From Pantoea phytobeneficialis (GTDB lineage: Bacteria > Pseudomonadota > Gammaproteobacteria > Enterobacterales > Enterobacteriaceae), in NCBI RefSeq assembly GCF_009728735.1, contig NZ_CP024637.1, forward strand, positions 322,119-386,118: a stretch of 64,000 nt of DNA. The letters are read 5' to 3'. The translations under genes and the position numbers were made by a program. The notes under the pieces were generated by a model, which was not told where the DNA came from, searched no databases, and worked only from the letters and a program-made list of their open reading frames with translations. Position 1 is the first letter of the stretch. Each line of letters opens with the position of its first letter. Positions 60,215 through 64,000 of the stretch are shown here, piece by piece.

Positions 60215-61051
60215 ATGTCATCAACCAAAACCTTGTTTATCACCGGCGTCAGCAGCGGCTTTGGTCGTGCGCTGGCACAACAGGCATTGAGCCAGGGCCA
60301 TCGGGTGATTGGCACCGTACGCAATCAGGAGGCAAAGCAGGCGTTTGAAGCGCTGAAACCTGGCTATGCCAGCGCCTGCCTGCTGGATGTGACCGATTTC
60401 TCCGCCATTGAAGATTGCATCAATGCCGTGGAGTCCCACCAGGGAGCGATTGATGTGCTGGTGAACAATGCCGGTTACGGCCATGAAGGGGTGATGGAGG
60501 AGTCCTCGCTGGAGGAGATGCGCCGTCAGTTTGACGTCAACGTGTTTGGTGCCGTGGCGGTGATCAAAGCGGTACTGCCGTATATGCGCCAGCGCCGTCG
60601 CGGCCACATTATCAACATCACATCGATGGGCGGATTTATCACCATGCCCGGCATTACGTATTATTGCGGCAGCAAATTTGCGCTGGAAGGCATTTCCGAA
60701 GCGCTGGGCAAAGAACTCCAGCCTTTTGGCATCTTCGTCACTGCCGTGGCACCCGGCTCATTCCGCACCGACTGGGCGGGACGTTCAATGGTACGTAGCG
60801 CGCGCAGCATCCCTGATTACGATACCTTGTTCGATCCTATCCGCCAGGCGCGCGTGGAGAAAAGCGGCAAACAATTGGGCGATCCGCAAAAAGCCGCACA
60901 GGCGATGCTGGCCATTATCGCCAGCGACAATCCGCCGTCGCATTTGTTACTGGGCAGTGATGCGCTGACGCTGGTGCGAAATAAGCTGGCAACGTTACAT
61001 GAGGAGATGGATCGCTGGGAAGAATTAACCCGTTCCACCGATGGCGAATAA
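60215..61051 (+). CDS. Short-chain dehydrogenase/reductase
   Basis: 278 residues, classical SDR. Cofactor motif TGVSSGFGRALAQQAL, LVNNAGYGHEGV, and the catalytic YYCGSKFALEGISEAL (Tyr and Lys) with NITSMGG (Ser). An Arg in VRNQEAK after the second strand suggests NADPH preference. Substrate unknown. Probably controlled by the divergent AraC protein. Confidence 0.9.
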   Translation: MSSTKTLFITGVSSGFGRALAQQALSQGHRVIGTVRNQEAKQAFEALKPGYASACLLDVTDFSAIEDCINAVESHQGAIDVLVNNAGYGHEGVMEESSLEEMRRQFDVNVFGAVAVIKAVLPYMRQRRRGHIINITSMGGFITMPGITYYCGSKFALEGISEALGKELQPFGIFVTAVAPGSFRTDWAGRSMVRSARSIPDYDTLFDPIRQARVEKSGKQLGDPQKAAQAMLAIIASDNPPSHLLLGSDALTLVRNKLATLHEEMDRWEELTRSTDGE

Positions 61052-61093
61052 TAAATTGTCAGGAAAGGTAAATTATTTAACCTGAATCTCACC

Positions 61094-61138
61094 CTGCGCC
61101 AGCACCCTATTTCTCTGCTAAATACTGGCGCAGTTTTC
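61094..61138 (+). terminator. Intrinsic terminator after the SDR gene
   Basis: CTGCGCCAG (61094-61102) pairs with CTGGCGCAG (61125-61133), loop 22 nt, followed by TTTTCT. Confidence 0.7.
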
Positions 61139-61184
61139 TAACAATTACCCGATGACATTCTCACACAAAAAATAGGTTCTCTGG

Positions 61185-62384
61185 CTAGGGTTTCGAGAAA
61201 GAAAAATGCGGATCAATAACAAATTTTTTCGGTGCGCCAGAATCAAATTCACTGTAACCGCGCGGTGCATCTTCCAGAGAAATCACTTCAACACCCACTA
61301 TTTTGGCAATCGGAATGCGATCCCACAGAATAGCTTGCATCAGTTGGCGATTATATTTCATCACCGGTGCCTGGCCGGTCTGGAAGGCGTGTGATTTCGC
61401 CCAGCCCAGTCCGAGACGAATGCTCAGGCTACCCATTTTGGCAGCCTGGTCGACCGCACCCGGATCTTCGGTGACGTACAGACCGGGCACCCCGATTTTT
61501 CCTGCCACCCGTGTCACCTGCATCAGCGCGTTAAGCACCGTGGCCGGGGCTTCATGCTGCGCGCCTTCATGGCCGTGTCCACGCGCCTCAAAACCAACGG
61601 CATCGATGGCGCAATCCACTTCTGGCTCGCCGAGGATATCAGCAATCTGCTCATGCAACGGGGTATCTTTACTGAGATCAACCACTTCGAAACCCTGTTG
61701 TGCCGCATGTTTAATGCGCGCCTCATTCATATCACCGACAATCACCACCGCCGCCCCCAGCAGACGGGCTGACGCCGCAGCCGCCATCCCCACCGGACCG
61801 GCCCCGGCCACATAGACGGTGCTGCCGGGGCCGACACCAGCGGTGACTGCGCCATGAAAGCCGGTCGGCAGAATATCGGAAAGACAGGTTAAGTCTTTGA
61901 TTTTCTCTAACGCCTGCTCACGATCCGGCAGCTTGAGTAAGTTGAAATCGGCGTAAGGTACCAGCACATACTTCGCCTGGCCGCCGACCCAATCGCCCAT
62001 ATCCACGTAACCATACGCGCCCCCGGCCCGGGCCGGGTTGACCGTCAGGCAGACACCGGTATGTTGTTCTTTACAGGAACGGCAACGGCCACAGGCCACG
62101 TTGAACGGCACCGACACCACATCACCGAGAGCGAACCTTTCGACATCGCGCCCGAGTTCAATCACCTCGCCGGTGATTTCATGGCCGAGTACCAGGCCTT
62201 CCTGGGCGGTAGTTCGCCCACGCACCATATGTTGATCGGAACCGCAGATATTGGTGGATAACACTTTGAGGATCACCCCGTGTTCTATTTTCTTCCCTCG
62301 GGGATCGTGCATTTTTGGATAATCAATCGACTGGACTTCAACTTTACCTTTACCTATGTAGACCACTCCACGATTTTCAGACAT
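61185..62384 (-). CDS. fdhA: Glutathione-independent formaldehyde dehydrogenase (zinc alcohol dehydrogenase family)
   Basis: 399-residue NAD-dependent medium-chain dehydrogenase. Catalytic zinc ligands appear in NICGSDQHMV and LGHEITGEV; the structural zinc loop is CGRCRSCKEQHTGVC; the Rossmann motif is VAGAGPVGMAAAASARLLGA. The insertion KDTPLHEQIADILGEPEVDCAIDAVGFEARGHGHEG and the C-terminal region match FdhA of Pseudomonas putida. It oxidises formaldehyde (and alcohol dismutation products) to formate, without glutathione. Single gene; array of repeats upstream. Confidence 0.93.
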   Translation of the reverse strand: MSENRGVVYIGKGKVEVQSIDYPKMHDPRGKKIEHGVILKVLSTNICGSDQHMVRGRTTAQEGLVLGHEITGEVIELGRDVERFALGDVVSVPFNVACGRCRSCKEQHTGVCLTVNPARAGGAYGYVDMGDWVGGQAKYVLVPYADFNLLKLPDREQALEKIKDLTCLSDILPTGFHGAVTAGVGPGSTVYVAGAGPVGMAAAASARLLGAAVVIVGDMNEARIKHAAQQGFEVVDLSKDTPLHEQIADILGEPEVDCAIDAVGFEARGHGHEGAQHEAPATVLNALMQVTRVAGKIGVPGLYVTEDPGAVDQAAKMGSLSIRLGLGWAKSHAFQTGQAPVMKYNRQLMQAILWDRIPIAKIVGVEVISLEDAPRGYSEFDSGAPKKFVIDPHFSFSKP

Positions 62385-62945
62385 GTGAGTACCTTTCAGA
62401 TAGTTGGCTGGTTATTAAGTTTTGAATGTCGCAGTTGAGCATAGAGACATACTCTGCGCCCTTAAGCTTAATAACTCCCCCCGCTAACGAACGATATTTA
62501 TCCTGTTATTATTTGTGATGTGTGCAAGGCGTCACAGTTAAATTAATCATCATTCAACTTGTGGATAATTTCAGCGAGAAACTGATTAGGACCGAATTTA
62601 ATTATACCGTCATTAATTATGCGTGATAAATCACGCCGCTACGGTACGTGCAAAATTGCGTAACGGCGCGTGATAAATCACGCCGCTACGGTGCGTGCAG
62701 AATTGCGTAACGGCGCGTGATAAATCACGCCGCTACGGTTCGTGCAAAATTGCGTAACGGCGCGTGATAAATCACGCCGCTACGGTTCGTGCAAAATTGC
62801 GTAACGGCGCGTGATAAATCACGCCGCTACGGTTCGTGCAAAATTGCGTAACGGCGCGTGATAAATCACGCCGCTACGGTTCGTGCAAAATTGCGTAACG
62901 GTACGTGCAGAATTCCGTAGCGGCGCGATTTATCGCGCAATACAC
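62385..62945. other. 561-bp gap: fdhA promoter region and repeat array
   Basis: The left 230 bp are AT-rich and hold the fdhA promoter; no clear operator was recognised. The right part is the tandem array listed separately. No gene is seen. Confidence 0.55.
62621..62938. repeat. Tandem array of a 47-bp palindromic repeat variant
   Basis: Six units start at 62621, 62668, 62715, 62762, 62809 and 62856, exactly 47 bp apart. Each has the core GCGTGATAAATCACGC, then CGCTACGG, and a linker of about 23 bp (TTCGTGCAAAATTGCGTAAC). The units differ at only a few linker positions. A canonical forward arm closes the array at 62917-62938. The core differs from the dispersed repeat (GCGCGATAAATCGCGC) at two positions that pair with each other. 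Confidence 0.92.
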
Positions 62946-64000
62946 CTAACGCAGTTTGCCGCACGCCGCCGTCAGTCGCTGGCAGGCGGTGGCCAGCAGC
63001 GCATCATCTACCGCATAAGCGATACGCAGATAACCCGGCGTACCAAATGCGGAACCGTGTAGCACCGCCACTTGCGCTTCTGCCAGCAACCAGGACGCCA
63101 GCGCCTTATCGTCAGCGATCCGCTCGCCGTCCGGCGTCTGTCGTCCGAGCAACCCCTGGCAATTGGCGAACACATAAAATGCGCCCTGCGGTGCGCTGGC
63201 GCTCAGGCCGTCAACTGCTGCCACCATCGCCAGTACCTGCTGGCGGCGCTGATCCAGCTTTTCCAGCCAGCCCACCAGAAAATCCGCCGGTTGATTGAGC
63301 GCGGCGACTGCGGCCGCCTGGGCGATGCTGCTGGGGTTGGAGGTGCTTTGCGATTGCAGCACCTGCATTGCCGCAATCAGCCAGCGTGGTCCTGCGGCGT
63401 AGCCCAGACGCCAGCCGGTCATGGCATGGCTTTTCGAAACCCCGTTCACCGTCAGCGTGCGATGCGCCAGTTGCGGAGCCACTTCCGCAAAGGTGGCAAA
63501 TGGCGTCTGGTCATAACGCAGCGGTTCATAGATATCATCCGCCATAATCAACACCTGCGGATGATCGGACAGTACCGCCGCCAGCGCGCGCAGTTCCTGC
63601 GCGCTGTAAATCGCGCCGGTTGGATTGCCGGGTGAATTGAGGATCACCCAGCGCGTCTCTGCCGTCAGCGCCGCGGCAAGCGCGGCCGGTTGCAGTTTCC
63701 AGCCATGCTGTTCATCACAGGGCACTATCACCGGCTCACCTTCCGCCAGCGTCACCATATCGGGATAGGACACCCAATAAGGGGCCGGGATGATCACCTG
63801 CTGCCCGACATCCACCGTTGCCAGCAACGCATTGAAAATCAGCTGTTTGGCACCGCTCCCGGCAATGATTTCATCCGGAGCGAATTGCAGTTGATTGTCA
63901 CGGGCAAACTTTCCGGCAATCGCTGCTTTTAATACCGCCGTACCCGCCACCGCGGTGTATTTGGTTTGCTGCTGGATAATCGCTTCAATCCCGGCATAAC
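62946..64000 (-). CDS. Class I/II aspartate-type aminotransferase, N terminus beyond the window
   Basis: PLP-dependent aminotransferase, about 351 residues visible; the frame is open to the right edge (YAGIEAIIQQQTKYTAVAG precedes the first internal start codon at 63950, which is a GTG and not the real start). Fold-type I markers are IIAGSGAKQLIFNALLATVD, VILNSPGNPTGAIYS, the cofactor Asp region MADDIYEPLRYD and the PLP-lysine in NGVSKSHAMTGWRLGYAAG. It resembles AspC-like (1-beta) aminotransferases of prokaryotes. Amino-acid specificity unknown. Confidence 0.9.
   Translation of the reverse strand, partial: YAGIEAIIQQQTKYTAVAGTAVLKAAIAGKFARDNQLQFAPDEIIAGSGAKQLIFNALLATVDVGQQVIIPAPYWVSYPDMVTLAEGEPVIVPCDEQHGWKLQPAALAAALTAETRWVILNSPGNPTGAIYSAQELRALAAVLSDHPQVLIMADDIYEPLRYDQTPFATFAEVAPQLAHRTLTVNGVSKSHAMTGWRLGYAAGPRWLIAAMQVLQSQSTSNPSSIAQAAAVAALNQPADFLVGWLEKLDQRRQQVLAMVAAVDGLSASAPQGAFYVFANCQGLLGRQTPDGERIADDKALASWLLAEAQVAVLHGSAFGTPGYLRIAYAVDDALLATACQRLTAACGKLR

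Noticed and set aside
62621..62938. CRISPR-like regular array
   Set aside because: The whole 47-bp unit, including the linker, is nearly identical between copies, so there are no unique spacers; no cas genes are in the window.
1..64000. tRNA, rRNA, prophage or replication-origin features
   Set aside because: Looked for by eye on both strands; no cloverleaf-like tRNA, rRNA segment, phage structural gene or origin-type repeat was recognised.

Overview
The window looks like a chromosomal segment of a plant- or environment-associated enterobacterium of the Erwiniaceae, most likely Pantoea. Three things suggest this: an E. coli-type malT/malPQ divergon, a periplasmic glucose-oxidation system (PQQ glucose dehydrogenase plus a three-subunit gluconate-type dehydrogenase), and many copies of a short palindromic repeat based on GTAGCGGCGCGATTTATCGC. 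This is inferred from gene content; no database search was possible.

Layout. 1-6218: maltodextrin genes malQ (cut by the left edge) and malP, divergent from malT. 6345-7809: yibI/yibH membrane pair. 8043-11015: a mosaic of insertion sequences, with one intact ISNCY-type element, an IS3-family remnant and an ISNCY remnant. 11304-13709: two GT9 glycosyltransferases around a small unknown gene. 14174-16898: a short SilE/PcoE-like metal-binding protein, a secreted beta-barrel-like protein and an orphan fliD. 16945-31788: gcd, a block of regulators and small enzymes (HD hydrolase, GlxA-type regulator, LysR/hydrolase pair, MnaT, XRE-cupin regulator, phosphoesterase, MetQ lipoprotein, MFS transporter), then the gluconate dehydrogenase operon. 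32112-37762: metal homeostasis, with zinT under a clear Zur box and efeUOB under a Fur box. 38222-43281: a divergent cluster of a TonB-dependent receptor, two FecB/BtuF-type binding proteins and a ModA-like protein, with no ABC permease or ATPase. 43634-48798: FUSC-type exporter, LysR regulators, an acetyltransferase and phenolic acid decarboxylase. 48795-58556: a LacI-controlled catabolic or salvage cluster. 58603-64000: GNAT, AraC/SDR pair, glutathione-independent formaldehyde dehydrogenase, a tandem array of the palindromic repeat, and an aminotransferase cut by the right edge.

The most promising undescribed system is the 48.8-58.6 kb cluster. It combines a TenA-like protein, a BtpA/SgcQ-family protein, a PfkB kinase, an RbsB-type binding protein, a LacI regulator, a single-domain ABC ATPase, an RbsC-type permease, a phosphotriesterase-family hydrolase, an amidotransferase-like protein and an M20 amidohydrolase. 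Two perfect palindromic operators lie in front of the ABC operon. The parts suggest import, hydrolysis and phosphorylation of a small carbohydrate- or nucleoside-like compound, but the substrate is unknown. Second in interest is the TonB/FecB/FecB/ModA-like divergon, an uptake system that lacks its own inner-membrane transporter.

The palindromic repeats usually occur as inverted pairs between genes. In four genes they supply the stop codon, and at 62.6-62.9 kb one variant has expanded into six 47-bp tandem units with paired, compensatory base changes in its stem.
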